This document shows, one piece after another, positions 1 through 7,959 of a stretch of DNA of 37,028 nucleotides (its first letter is position 1; every line of letters starts with the position of its first letter). The stretch lies in contig CALLNY010000057.1 of the NCBI GenBank assembly GCA_938005475.1, forward strand, positions 1 through 37,028. The letters are read 5' to 3'. Source of the DNA: an uncultured Bacteroidia bacterium. GTDB taxonomy: Bacteria > Bacteroidota > Bacteroidia > J057 > CALLMJ01. Made by a program: the position numbers and the translations under genes. Under the pieces are notes generated by a model. The model was not told the DNA's origin. It made no database searches and saw nothing but the letters and a program-made list of their open reading frames with translations.

Positions 1-215
1 GAACCACTGGTAGCAGAGATACTAGCTTGATTGATAGCCCAAACTAGTTCAGCTGGGTTAGTGCGTGAACCACAACCTGGACCACCAGTACATCCATTCG
101 GTTTGACATACCATATTCTCCCCGCACCACACGGGTCCTGAGCAAATAGATTATTAATACCTAAAAGCCACAACAAGAGCCAGGATACTATAAAAAAGTT
201 TATTTTTATATACAT
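1..215 (-). CDS. Secreted protein, N-terminal part only (runs off left edge)
   Basis: An open frame begins with ATG at 215-213 and continues past base 1, giving 71 codons plus two bases. The first ~26 residues form a signal peptide: a short basic start (MYIKIN), a hydrophobic stretch, then LFAQ followed by DPCGAG. The mature part reads RIWYVKPNGCTGGPGCGSR and then NPAELVWAINQAS. That layout, a YVKP-type strand followed by a helix of the form LxxAINxA, is what I know from the N-termini of large Bacteroidota surface proteins with right-handed beta-helix repeats; this is an inference from about 45 mature residues. Several Cys and Gly residues lie close together. No function can be assigned without the rest of the gene. 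Confidence 0.7.
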   Translation of the reverse strand, partial: MYIKINFFIVSWLLLWLLGINNLFAQDPCGAGRIWYVKPNGCTGGPGCGSRTNPAELVWAINQASISATSG

Positions 216-360
216 AGTCGTAAACTACTCTAAGCCGTAAAAATATAAAATTTTTTATATGCAAAAGTTGTAGTAAAAAAATTTTTTATGAATTGTAAAA
301 AATTCTACATAAATAGTAAAAACGAAATAAATCTCTAAATTTCGTGAACTTTTAAAAAAT

Positions 361-390
361 TTCAAAAAATAAGGCTACCGAATGGTAGCC
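361..390 (-). terminator. Rho-independent terminator of the TonB-dependent receptor gene
   Basis: A perfect 7-bp stem, GGCTACC (373-379) and GGTAGCC (384-390), has a 4-nt loop. Read on the minus strand it is followed by TTATTTTTTG and further T-runs. It lies about 27 bp past the stop codon of the receptor gene at 417. Confidence 0.85.
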
Positions 391-416
391 TATTTGATAA
401 AAATATTTACGAGAAA

Positions 417-3122
417 CTAAAATTTAATGTTCAACCCCATATTGAAAACTCTTCCATAACCATAAAATACTGTGGAAGTAACTCGGTCATGTTTAGCGCC
501 ATCTTGGGCTTCCATAAAATATACTTTATCCAAAACATTAAAAATGTGTCCTTTTAAGGTAGCGTCATTATTTCCAATTTTAAAATGATAACCTGCATGT
601 AAATCAAAGAGTAAAAAATCAGGCATTTTCCAGGATTGCGAACGGTCATCTTCTTTGGTACGAGTCTCAGGATTAAAATTAGCATACATATCCGCATAAT
701 ATGAACCATCAGCTATGAGGTATAAATCTTTGGTAAAGTTCACTCTTAAACCTAAATTACCGGAGGTTTGAGGAGCATCTCCGACTTTGATATTTTTCAG
801 ATACAAATTAAACTGCTTGACGGATAAATCATTTTCATTGATTACAGACGCGCTAACGTCATTAGTCCATTTCCAATCTCCTTTGGAAAAAGCAAAATTA
901 AGCACAAACATTTGAGAGAGATTGACCTTTCCTTCTAGTTCAATACCCATATGAGTAGCGGCCATACCTGCAATATTAGCATAAGCAAGTTGCCCCTGAG
1001 CATTGTTATAAGATACACGTACCCCTTTATCCTTCCACTGCGTGTAATAGAGATTCAAATTTAAACTGATAATAGAGTGTGTTAAGTTATATCCTAATTC
1101 TCCTGAATAAACTTTTTCATTTTTCAAGTTATTGACAAATTCGTTTTTTGTTCTCTCATCTACCAAAGCAAAACGGAAGAAAGGAGCACGCGTAAAATGC
1201 CCTGCATTCACAAAAACCGTATGCTTATTATTTATGGCATAACTAAAACCTGCCTTGGCAACGTATGCAAAGAAGGATTTTGTTTCTGATATAGGATTAT
1301 CCATTTTTCGCATTAACTCTTTACGTTTCATCCAAGTATTAGAAGCCGATAAGTTTAAGTAGGTAGAGATTTTATCGTTTGCATACTCTATTTGCCCAAA
1401 AGCACCGCCCCAATTTACGTAAGAATTGTAATCATAATCTACAATGTCCCCAACACGTCTTATTCTACCGTTTTTGATAGTATCAATTTTTACCGAAGAG
1501 GTCACATTGATTAAATACATTAAGGAATCATTTGCATAATTTTTTTCAATCCAAAAATCACCACCAATTAAATTTTTGATGGTTCTGTAATTATGTCCTT
1601 TAAAAATTCTACCATCAATTCCCCCTGTGAGTGTTAGGTTATCCGTAATTTTGGTATTTAGCGTAGAAAGAATACCATACCAATCGTGGTCATTACGAGA
1701 ATCTCTTAAAATACCGACAGAGTTATATCCTGTAATTTTTGCATTGGGAGTAATTAAGGTATCCACGCCAGTACGATTTTCAGTTTGAAGGGCTTCCCAG
1801 TTCAAGGTACCATTTACACCATTTCTACTAGGTGCTTTACCAAGCGTTCCTGAACCACCACCTCTTCCCCATGAACCATAAATATTCGTTGAAAGTTTGG
1901 TTTTCTCTGTAATGTCCCAGTAATGATTAAGTTGAGCCTGAGGTTTATGATAAAAATTATCGGTCTGATTAACTTTTTGACCGTTCAAATAACCATAATC
2001 TACATTTGCAAAACGGCTACCTAACTCAGTATAACGTTTTTCAGAAAGTCTTGTAAATCGCTGTCCATGTCTTTGTGGAGCACCCACTACATTAAATGTA
2101 ACCAAATGTTTTTCATTGACCTGTTTAGAAACTGCAAAATAATAACTCCAATTATCTATGAAAAGATTATCAATATAACCGTTACCGAAGGTTCTCCCCC
2201 CTGCAAAACTCATTGCCCAACCGCTGGGAGATAGCCCGGTAGAAACCGTTGCTAACGTTTTAAAGTCATAGATATTAGAAGTTTCCAAAAGCAGAGAACC
2301 TCCTTTTTCTGCGTCCGTTGTCTTGGTAATAAAATTCATGGTACCACCAATAGAAGAAATCGCTAAACGAGAAGCACCGAGCCCTCTTTGAATTTGAGTA
2401 GACCTTAAAACATCCGATAATCCTTGCCAATTAGACCAAAAGACACGGCTTGCCGCCATATCATTCACAGGAACTCCGTTGATAAGAACTGCTATTTCTT
2501 CTTGCTGAAACCCTCTCAACATAATTCGTGAATCCCCAAAACCACCTCCTGCATTCGAAGTATAAACGGATGGTGTCAATTTTACTACTTGAGGGATTTC
2601 TTGACTTCCAAAACGCTCTTCTATATACTTTAAATCCACAGAACTAACCGCTACGGGAGTCTTTCGGTCTGTAACATAGGAAGCCACTACACGAATTTCC
2701 TCTAAACCTACCGCATCACTCTTTAAGGAAATCTCTTGCAATTCGGTATTTTCGTTTAATTCAATATCCAGTAATTGTTCCTTATACCCTACGTAGGCAA
2801 TTCTTACTTGATATTTCCCCTTGGGTAATTCATTAATCTTGAAAATACCCTCCAGATTTGTCAAACTCCCGTAAACAGTTCCTACCAAAGATACTATGGC
2901 ACCAGGCAAGGGCTCCCCATTTTCATCTTTGACTTTACCACTTAAACTTACATTTTCAGAAGTAACCTCTTTTTTTTCAGTTACAATTTCTGTCTTCTCT
3001 TCTTTAACTTTTTTTCTTTCTCCTTTCTTACGAACATTAATGTCTTGGGCATTAAGAGAAAGCGAACCTAATCCGAGTAAAACGGATACAACTATCACTG
3101 AATGAAATGAAAAATTTTTCAT
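417..3122 (-). CDS. TonB-dependent outer-membrane receptor with carboxypeptidase-regulatory-like N-terminal domain
   Basis: A 901-residue outer-membrane active transporter. Residues 1-26 are a signal peptide ending LNAQ. Residues ~29-53 are an unusually Lys/Glu-rich linker. A carboxypeptidase-regulatory-like beta-sandwich follows at ~58-135 (LSGKVKDENGEPLPGA, then YVGYKE). The plug is at ~145-270, with LINGVPVND and the IGGTMNFITK end. The rest is a 22-strand-type barrel ending in Phe (MGLNIKF), the usual C-terminal signal for outer-membrane insertion. No SusD-like lipoprotein gene is adjacent and the protein is somewhat short for SusC, so it looks like a general TonB-dependent receptor; the substrate (siderophore, vitamin or glycan) is unknown. 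It is a single-gene unit with its own promoter and terminator. Confidence 0.93.
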   Translation of the reverse strand: MKNFSFHSVIVVSVLLGLGSLSLNAQDINVRKKGERKKVKEEKTEIVTEKKEVTSENVSLSGKVKDENGEPLPGAIVSLVGTVYGSLTNLEGIFKINELPKGKYQVRIAYVGYKEQLLDIELNENTELQEISLKSDAVGLEEIRVVASYVTDRKTPVAVSSVDLKYIEERFGSQEIPQVVKLTPSVYTSNAGGGFGDSRIMLRGFQQEEIAVLINGVPVNDMAASRVFWSNWQGLSDVLRSTQIQRGLGASRLAISSIGGTMNFITKTTDAEKGGSLLLETSNIYDFKTLATVSTGLSPSGWAMSFAGGRTFGNGYIDNLFIDNWSYYFAVSKQVNEKHLVTFNVVGAPQRHGQRFTRLSEKRYTELGSRFANVDYGYLNGQKVNQTDNFYHKPQAQLNHYWDITEKTKLSTNIYGSWGRGGGSGTLGKAPSRNGVNGTLNWEALQTENRTGVDTLITPNAKITGYNSVGILRDSRNDHDWYGILSTLNTKITDNLTLTGGIDGRIFKGHNYRTIKNLIGGDFWIEKNYANDSLMYLINVTSSVKIDTIKNGRIRRVGDIVDYDYNSYVNWGGAFGQIEYANDKISTYLNLSASNTWMKRKELMRKMDNPISETKSFFAYVAKAGFSYAINNKHTVFVNAGHFTRAPFFRFALVDERTKNEFVNNLKNEKVYSGELGYNLTHSIISLNLNLYYTQWKDKGVRVSYNNAQGQLAYANIAGMAATHMGIELEGKVNLSQMFVLNFAFSKGDWKWTNDVSASVINENDLSVKQFNLYLKNIKVGDAPQTSGNLGLRVNFTKDLYLIADGSYYADMYANFNPETRTKEDDRSQSWKMPDFLLFDLHAGYHFKIGNNDATLKGHIFNVLDKVYFMEAQDGAKHDRVTSTVFYGYGRVFNMGLNIKF

Positions 3123-3158
3123 AATATTGTTGTATGAAATTTGTTATGCAATATGACG

Positions 3159-3196
3159 CAAATATACAATTATTTTTGAAAAAAAATTTTTTTCAA
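3159..3196 (-). promoter_or_regulatory. Promoter of the TonB-dependent receptor with upstream 21-bp palindrome
   Basis: On the minus strand, TATATTTG (3166-3159) matches the Bacteroidota -7 box TAnnTTTG and leaves a leader of about 30 nt. No TTG lies at the usual 20-nt spacing. Instead, 10 bp upstream of the box there is a perfect inverted repeat, TTGAAAAAAA / TTTTTTTCAA, around a single central A (3176-3196). It could be an operator or an A-tract element; which one cannot be told from sequence. Confidence 0.6.
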
Positions 3197-3287
3197 GTAT
3201 ATCAAAAAACTTACTACTAATGAAACTTTATTTTGTCAATTTCTGTGAGTTAAAAGGTTGCTTGGTTTAAGAAGATAAAAAACAAAG

Positions 3288-3318
3288 TTGTAATTAAAGG
3301 TAGAAAATATTAGTTTTG
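3288..3318 (+). promoter_or_regulatory. Promoter of der
   Basis: TTG at 3288-3290, a 20-nt spacer, then TAGTTTTG at 3311-3318, a full match to the Bacteroidota -33/-7 pattern. The -7 box lies 26 nt before the der ATG, so a leader of roughly 20 nt is expected. It fires away from the TonB-dependent receptor promoter. Confidence 0.75.
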
Positions 3319-3344
3319 CGTGATTTTTTGAAGGAAGGATTTTC

Positions 3345-4664
3345 ATGAAAGGTGTTGTAGCGATTGTGGGGAGACCCAACGTAGGGAAGTCTACGCTATT
3401 TAATCGTTTAATTGGAGAACGTAAAGCTATTGTAGATGACATACCAGGCGTAACAAGAGATAGGAATTATGGTATTTGTGAATGGAATAATGAAGAATTT
3501 ACCGTGATTGATACGGGAGGGTTCCTACCTAATACGGAAGATATTTTTGAAACAGCTATCCGTGAACAAGTGAAAATTGCTATTGAAGAAGCGGATGTCA
3601 TCTTATTTTTAGTGGATACCCATGACGGTGTTAATCCTTTTGATTACGATATTGCTCAACTACTCCGAACATATAACTCTAAGAAAATTATTGTCGTTGC
3701 CAATAAAGTAGATAATTCTAACTTTTTGATGGGTATTCATGAGTTTTATCAATTAGGATTTAAAACCATTATGCCTATTGCTTCTATTTCAGGTTTTGGT
3801 GTAGGCGATTTATTAGACGAAATACTAAAAAAATTACCTTCAGAAAATCAGGAAGATATTACCATTGAAAAAGATATACCTAAAATTGCGTTTGTAGGAA
3901 GACCTAACGTAGGAAAATCCTCATTAGTTAATGCTTTATTAAATAAAAATCAAAATATAGTAACCCCTATAGCAGGCACTACGAGAGATAGCATCTATAC
4001 TCGTTATCAAGCATTTGGTTTTGATTTTTATTTGGTTGATACTGCAGGTTTACGTAAAAAAGCCAATGTCAAAGAACAAATTGAGTTTTACTCTACAATC
4101 CGTACGATAAAAGCGATAGAAGATTGTGACTTGGCTTTTTTAATGTTAGATGCTACGCAAGGTATAGAATCACAAGACCTCAAAATTTTAGATTTAATTG
4201 TATCCCGAAAAAAAGGCTTAATCATTTTAGTTAATAAATGGGATTTAGTAGAAAAAACGAAAAATATAGATAAGGAGTACACGGAATTGATAAAACAGCG
4301 TATAGCCCCTTTAACTCATATACCTATTTTGTTTATTTCGGCTACGGAAAAGATACGTATTCATAAAGCATTACAAAAAGCCGTTGAAGTCATGAAAATG
4401 AAAAATTTAAAAATACCTACCCATGAATTAAACGAAAAATTATTACCCATCATAAAGGATACTCCACCCCCCTCCTATCGTGGGCATCTCATCAAAATGA
4501 AGTTTATTACACAAACTGATGGGCGTTGCCCTACTTTCGCTTTTTATTGTAATTATCCTGAACATGTACCCACAAACTACAAAAGATTTTTAGAAAATAA
4601 AATCCGTGAACTTTATGGTTTTGATGGCTGGCCTCTAACCATCCTAACCCGTGGAAAAAAATAA
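3345..4664 (+). CDS. der: GTPase Der (EngA), ribosome assembly
   Basis: A 439-residue essential GTPase acting in maturation of the 50S ribosomal subunit in the cytoplasm. It has the diagnostic two tandem G domains. The first has GRPNVGKST at residues 9-17, GVTRDRNYG, DTGG and NKVD. The second has GRPNVGKSS near 184, GTTRD, DTAGLRKK and NKWD. A KH-like domain fills the last ~90 residues (ending FDGWPLTILTRGKK). Length and motif order match the family. ATG at 3345 is chosen because the G1 motif starts eight residues later. The outer-membrane protein gene follows 4 nt after the stop, so the two are probably cotranscribed. Confidence 0.98.
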   Translation: MKGVVAIVGRPNVGKSTLFNRLIGERKAIVDDIPGVTRDRNYGICEWNNEEFTVIDTGGFLPNTEDIFETAIREQVKIAIEEADVILFLVDTHDGVNPFDYDIAQLLRTYNSKKIIVVANKVDNSNFLMGIHEFYQLGFKTIMPIASISGFGVGDLLDEILKKLPSENQEDITIEKDIPKIAFVGRPNVGKSSLVNALLNKNQNIVTPIAGTTRDSIYTRYQAFGFDFYLVDTAGLRKKANVKEQIEFYSTIRTIKAIEDCDLAFLMLDATQGIESQDLKILDLIVSRKKGLIILVNKWDLVEKTKNIDKEYTELIKQRIAPLTHIPILFISATEKIRIHKALQKAVEVMKMKNLKIPTHELNEKLLPIIKDTPPPSYRGHLIKMKFITQTDGRCPTFAFYCNYPEHVPTNYKRFLENKIRELYGFDGWPLTILTRGKK

Positions 4665-4668
4665 AAAA

Positions 4669-5940
4669 ATGAAAATTTATACTGGTCTTTTGATTATTCT
4701 CTCTTTATCGTTTTACCAATTTGCTTATTCGCAAGCCGACGAATTATATTACAGCCCTTATTCTTATTATGGGCTCGGAGATAAAATTAGTAGTAATGCA
4801 TTAAGAAACCGTGCATTAGGCTCTACTGGTATTGCTATTTCTTCCCCTATTAACATTGTAACAGACAACCCCGCATCATATGCCAATTTAAAACAAACTA
4901 CTTTTGAGTTCTCGAGCTCTTACAAAAAAAGCAGGTTCATTACCGATAGTATCAGGATAAAACGTTCTAACATTGCCTTTGATGGACTTACCTTTGGTTT
5001 TCCCGCAAACAAACATTTTACATTAGTTCTAGGGCTTAACCCAGTCAGTAAATCTGGCTACAAAGTAAGACAAATCTCTGATTTAGTCCATGAAAATGAT
5101 ACCCTAAAACTCTTGACCATTCGCTCAGGGGATGGAGGTATCCAAAAAACAATCCTGGGCTTAGGAATCCCTTTCCTGAAACATAAACTTAATTTAGGGG
5201 TCAACGCCTTCTACTATTTTGGCAACATCTCTCGTTACAAGGAAACCGTTTTCCTTCAACAAGGCTTTATCAATACATTAGTAAAAAATAAAACAAACTA
5301 TAAAGGATGGGGGTACCACTTCGGAGTAATGTATTCAGATTCTATGGGAAAATTTCAATTTCGAATCGGAGCTTCTTACCAAACTTCCTTGAAATTAAAA
5401 ATTCAACAAACTTATGAATATTATGACGTAAAACCTAATATCACAAGCTTTACTTATATTCCTTTTGATACATTGGAAAAAGAAAAAAAACAATTCAAGT
5501 ATCCAGGGGAAATCGGTATAGGTATCGGATTAGACCAGTTCAATAAACTTACATTAGGTTTTGATTTTCGTTATTTTGATGGTACTAAACTTTCTACAAA
5601 TGAACCTAATACCGTTTTTAAAAAATCTTTTAAATTCCAGTATGGTTTGGAATGGGTGCCTAATTTTTCGGAGGAAGGTTACTGGAAGAAAGTAGCCTAT
5701 CGCTTTGGTGGTTATTATCACCAATCAGAACTTCAATTATTCAATCAAAGTATCAATCAAACTGCTGTAACCTTCGGTATGGGATTACCTTTTCGTAGAA
5801 CCCTCTCTCGTTTAAATGTATTTTTTGAGTTAGGACAAAGAGGTGTAGCCACTCAAAATTTAGTAAAAGAAATCTATTTCTCTACGGGTTTAGGGGTTAC
5901 CTTCAATGAAACTTGGTTTATTAAACGTAAATTAGAATAA
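4669..5940 (+). CDS. Outer-membrane beta-barrel protein, conserved in Bacteroidota
   Basis: Start ATG at 4669 is preferred over the in-frame GTG at 4651. It puts the signal peptide at the very start (MKIYTGLLIILSLSF, ending AYSQ), and it lies 4 nt after the der stop, whereas the GTG overlaps der. The mature N-terminus YYSPYSYYGLGDKIS, followed by NRALGSTGIAISSP and DNPASYANL, is the conserved opening of a Bacteroidota barrel family resembling FadL/PorV proteins. The remainder alternates aromatic and polar residues like beta-strands and ends KRKLE rather than in a terminal Phe. Substrate and role are unknown. It lies between der and birA with 4-nt gaps and is probably part of their operon. Confidence 0.8.
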   Translation: MKIYTGLLIILSLSFYQFAYSQADELYYSPYSYYGLGDKISSNALRNRALGSTGIAISSPINIVTDNPASYANLKQTTFEFSSSYKKSRFITDSIRIKRSNIAFDGLTFGFPANKHFTLVLGLNPVSKSGYKVRQISDLVHENDTLKLLTIRSGDGGIQKTILGLGIPFLKHKLNLGVNAFYYFGNISRYKETVFLQQGFINTLVKNKTNYKGWGYHFGVMYSDSMGKFQFRIGASYQTSLKLKIQQTYEYYDVKPNITSFTYIPFDTLEKEKKQFKYPGEIGIGIGLDQFNKLTLGFDFRYFDGTKLSTNEPNTVFKKSFKFQYGLEWVPNFSEEGYWKKVAYRFGGYYHQSELQLFNQSINQTAVTFGMGLPFRRTLSRLNVFFELGQRGVATQNLVKEIYFSTGLGVTFNETWFIKRKLE

Positions 5941-5945
5941 CTATT

Positions 5946-6704
5946 ATGATTCAGAAAGAAACTCTGTTTATAGGTAAGAGTTTATTAATTTTAGAAGAAA
6001 CGGACTCTACTAATGCGTTTCTACAAAGAATACTAAAAGACAATCCCGTTGAAGGCTCTGTGGTCTGGGCTCATGCTCAATATGCAGGTAAAGGACAAGC
6101 CGCTTCCCACTGGGAATCCGAAAAAAATAAAAATCTAACCTTTTCTATTTTGCTTTATCCCAAATTCTTAAATCCCTCAGAAATATTCTACCTCAATAAA
6201 ATCACGTCCTTAGCTATTTATAAAACTCTAAATGTTTTTTTACCACATCAAAAAATTCAAATCAAATGGCCTAACGACCTCTATGTAAACCAAAAAAAAA
6301 TTGGGGGTATCCTCATTGAAAACAATATTGATTACCGATTGAACTCCAGCATCATTGGTATAGGTTTGAACGTAAACCAAATACAATTCTCCCAATGGAT
6401 TGACTATAAAACCACTTCCTTAAAAAAAATTACAAACAAAGAATATGAGCTTACTACGATTCTTCAAGAAATTTGTTATAGGTTTGAATACTATTACCAA
6501 GCTCTGAAAGCCCACTATTGGGATAGCATTGACCGTGAATACCTGCAAAATCTTATGGGTTATCAAGAATTAGGAACTTATAAAGTTGACAACCAAGAAA
6601 TTCAGGGCACTATTATTGGAGTTCATAAAGATGGGCGGCTTGCCGTACAACACCACCAGGAAGTCAAAAATTACTTTTTTAAAGAAATTGAATTTTTAAT
6701 CTAA
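5946..6704 (+). CDS. birA: Biotin--[acetyl-CoA-carboxylase] ligase
   Basis: A 252-residue enzyme that makes biotinyl-AMP and transfers biotin to the carrier protein of acetyl-CoA carboxylase. It begins directly with the catalytic domain and lacks the helix-turn-helix repressor domain of E. coli BirA, so it is a ligase only (class I). Visible motifs are ETDSTNAF near residue 18, the biotin loop AGKGQAASHWES (~48-59; Lys where many have Arg in GRGQ), IKWPNDLYVNQKKIGGILIE (~98-117) and a C-terminal SH3-like domain (GTIIGVHKDGRLAV). It starts 5 nt after the outer-membrane protein gene. Its stop overlaps the stop of the convergent DNA glycosylase gene. accA, another acetyl-CoA carboxylase gene, is in this window but not linked. 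Confidence 0.95.
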   Translation: MIQKETLFIGKSLLILEETDSTNAFLQRILKDNPVEGSVVWAHAQYAGKGQAASHWESEKNKNLTFSILLYPKFLNPSEIFYLNKITSLAIYKTLNVFLPHQKIQIKWPNDLYVNQKKIGGILIENNIDYRLNSSIIGIGLNVNQIQFSQWIDYKTTSLKKITNKEYELTTILQEICYRFEYYYQALKAHYWDSIDREYLQNLMGYQELGTYKVDNQEIQGTIIGVHKDGRLAVQHHQEVKNYFFKEIEFLI

Positions 6705-7195
6705 AAATCTTCTATTTGTAAACCATACCTCCATTTTAATAATTTATCTGAAAACGACATCCGTGCGTGAGCAGGGCTTGTACTGGGTAGTATCTCATAG
6801 GTTAAATACGAATCAAATGAAAAATACTTCCTAAAAAGTTGGTATGCCATCTGACCATTAAACACTATTTTTTGCAAAGCAGGTAGTTTTTGTATCAAAA
6901 GAGGAATATCGTTCGGAAGTATATCTACAAGTTCACTATCTAAACTACCTTGTCGTTTCGCTCGATGAACGGTATCCCATAAACCCAAACGATGTTTTAA
7001 AAGCAGTGCTTTTTGAGTTTCATAATCCACTGTAACAAAATCTTCCCCATAGACATAAGATAAAATTTTCCAAAATGCATTTTGAGGATGTGCATAGTAA
7101 CGCTGGGCTTGTAATGATTTTTCACCAGGAAGCGTCCCTAAAATTAAAATCCTTGACTCCGAGTTGTAAATAGGTTCAAAGGAATTTTTGTACAT
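6701..7195 (-). CDS. DNA-deoxyinosine (hypoxanthine) glycosylase, uracil-DNA glycosylase superfamily
   Basis: A 164-residue protein of the uracil-DNA glycosylase fold, closest in motifs to the hypoxanthine/deoxyinosine glycosylase group. The substrate-pocket motif is LILGTLPGEKSL at ~17-28, followed by YYAHPQNAFWKIL at ~33-45, and a later LPSTSPAHA motif in the place of the DNA-intercalating loop. It should remove deaminated adenine from DNA in base excision repair. The ATG at 7195 is 2 nt after the glycosyltransferase stop, so it is the last gene of that operon. Its TAG at 6703-6701 overlaps the birA TAA from the other strand. G:T/U mismatch (Mug-like) activity is the main alternative. Confidence 0.83.
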   Translation of the reverse strand: MYKNSFEPIYNSESRILILGTLPGEKSLQAQRYYAHPQNAFWKILSYVYGEDFVTVDYETQKALLLKHRLGLWDTVHRAKRQGSLDSELVDILPNDIPLLIQKLPALQKIVFNGQMAYQLFRKYFSFDSYLTYEILPSTSPAHARMSFSDKLLKWRYGLQIEDF

Positions 7196-7197
7196 AC

Positions 7198-7953
7198 CTA
7201 ACTTAATCGGTTTTTCCTTAATCCCAATTTATACAACAATATATTGATAACAATTTGAATATGAGAAATAAAAGTTAGCCCAAAACCATAATGCTTTCTC
7301 ATTATATGCCAACGCTCTTTCAATGATTCTATTCTTTTTTTATCAGAGAATCCTCCTTCCAGATAATAGCAAACAATTATAGGAACATATTTTGTGAAAT
7401 GGGCTTTTTTTACGGTACGTATTGCCCAATCAATATCAGCAGCAATTTGGTAATTCAAATCATAAAGTTGGGATATCGTTCTTTTGACTAATAATGCTTG
7501 ATGACAAACCACCATTCCTAATCGAAAACTTTTCCAGGTTAATTTTGGGGGTACCACCAGCCTTCGTAATCCTAAAAACTCATTTTTTTCGTTCACTATA
7601 CCAGCCTGCCCATAAATAACATCTTCATTTTGATAGTTTTTTAGGAGTTTGGATACAGTATCAGGATTTGGGATATAATCCCCACCATTTAAAAACCACA
7701 GTAAGTCGCCAGTTGCGGCTTGTTGTCCCTTGTTCATAGCATCATAAATCCCCTTATCCTTCTCACTAATTAAAACTGCTATTTTATTACGGTAAGCCTC
7801 TAAAATTTTTATCGTGTTATCCGTAGATTTCCCGTCAATGATGATATACTCTATATTGTCATAATCTTGACTCACAACCGATTGAACGGTTTTTTCAATA
7901 TATTTTTCCCCGTTAAAAACAACGGTAATAATTGAAATTTTAGGTTTATTCAT
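7198..7953 (-). CDS. Family 2 glycosyltransferase (WcaA-like)
   Basis: 251 residues with a GT-A fold. The N-terminal nucleotide-sugar-binding region reads KISIITVVFNGEKYIEKTV, followed by the YIIIDGKSTDNT motif, then GIYDAMNKG (~85-93) and WFLNGGD (~106-112), in the position of the usual D-x-D/LNSDD metal site. No membrane anchor is obvious, so it probably works at the cytoplasmic face on a cell-surface polysaccharide or glycoprotein. Donor and acceptor are unknown. It lies 6 nt downstream of a large secreted protein gene and 2 nt upstream of a DNA glycosylase gene, in one operon. It could modify that secreted protein, but this is only suggested by position. Confidence 0.88.
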   Translation of the reverse strand: MNKPKISIITVVFNGEKYIEKTVQSVVSQDYDNIEYIIIDGKSTDNTIKILEAYRNKIAVLISEKDKGIYDAMNKGQQAATGDLLWFLNGGDYIPNPDTVSKLLKNYQNEDVIYGQAGIVNEKNEFLGLRRLVVPPKLTWKSFRLGMVVCHQALLVKRTISQLYDLNYQIAADIDWAIRTVKKAHFTKYVPIIVCYYLEGGFSDKKRIESLKERWHIMRKHYGFGLTFISHIQIVINILLYKLGLRKNRLS

Positions 7954-7959
7954 TTTGAA

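Noticed and set aside
4651-4668. GTG start extending the outer-membrane protein into der
   Set aside because: It adds six mostly charged residues ahead of a normal signal peptide and overlaps der; the ATG at 4669 gives a better start.
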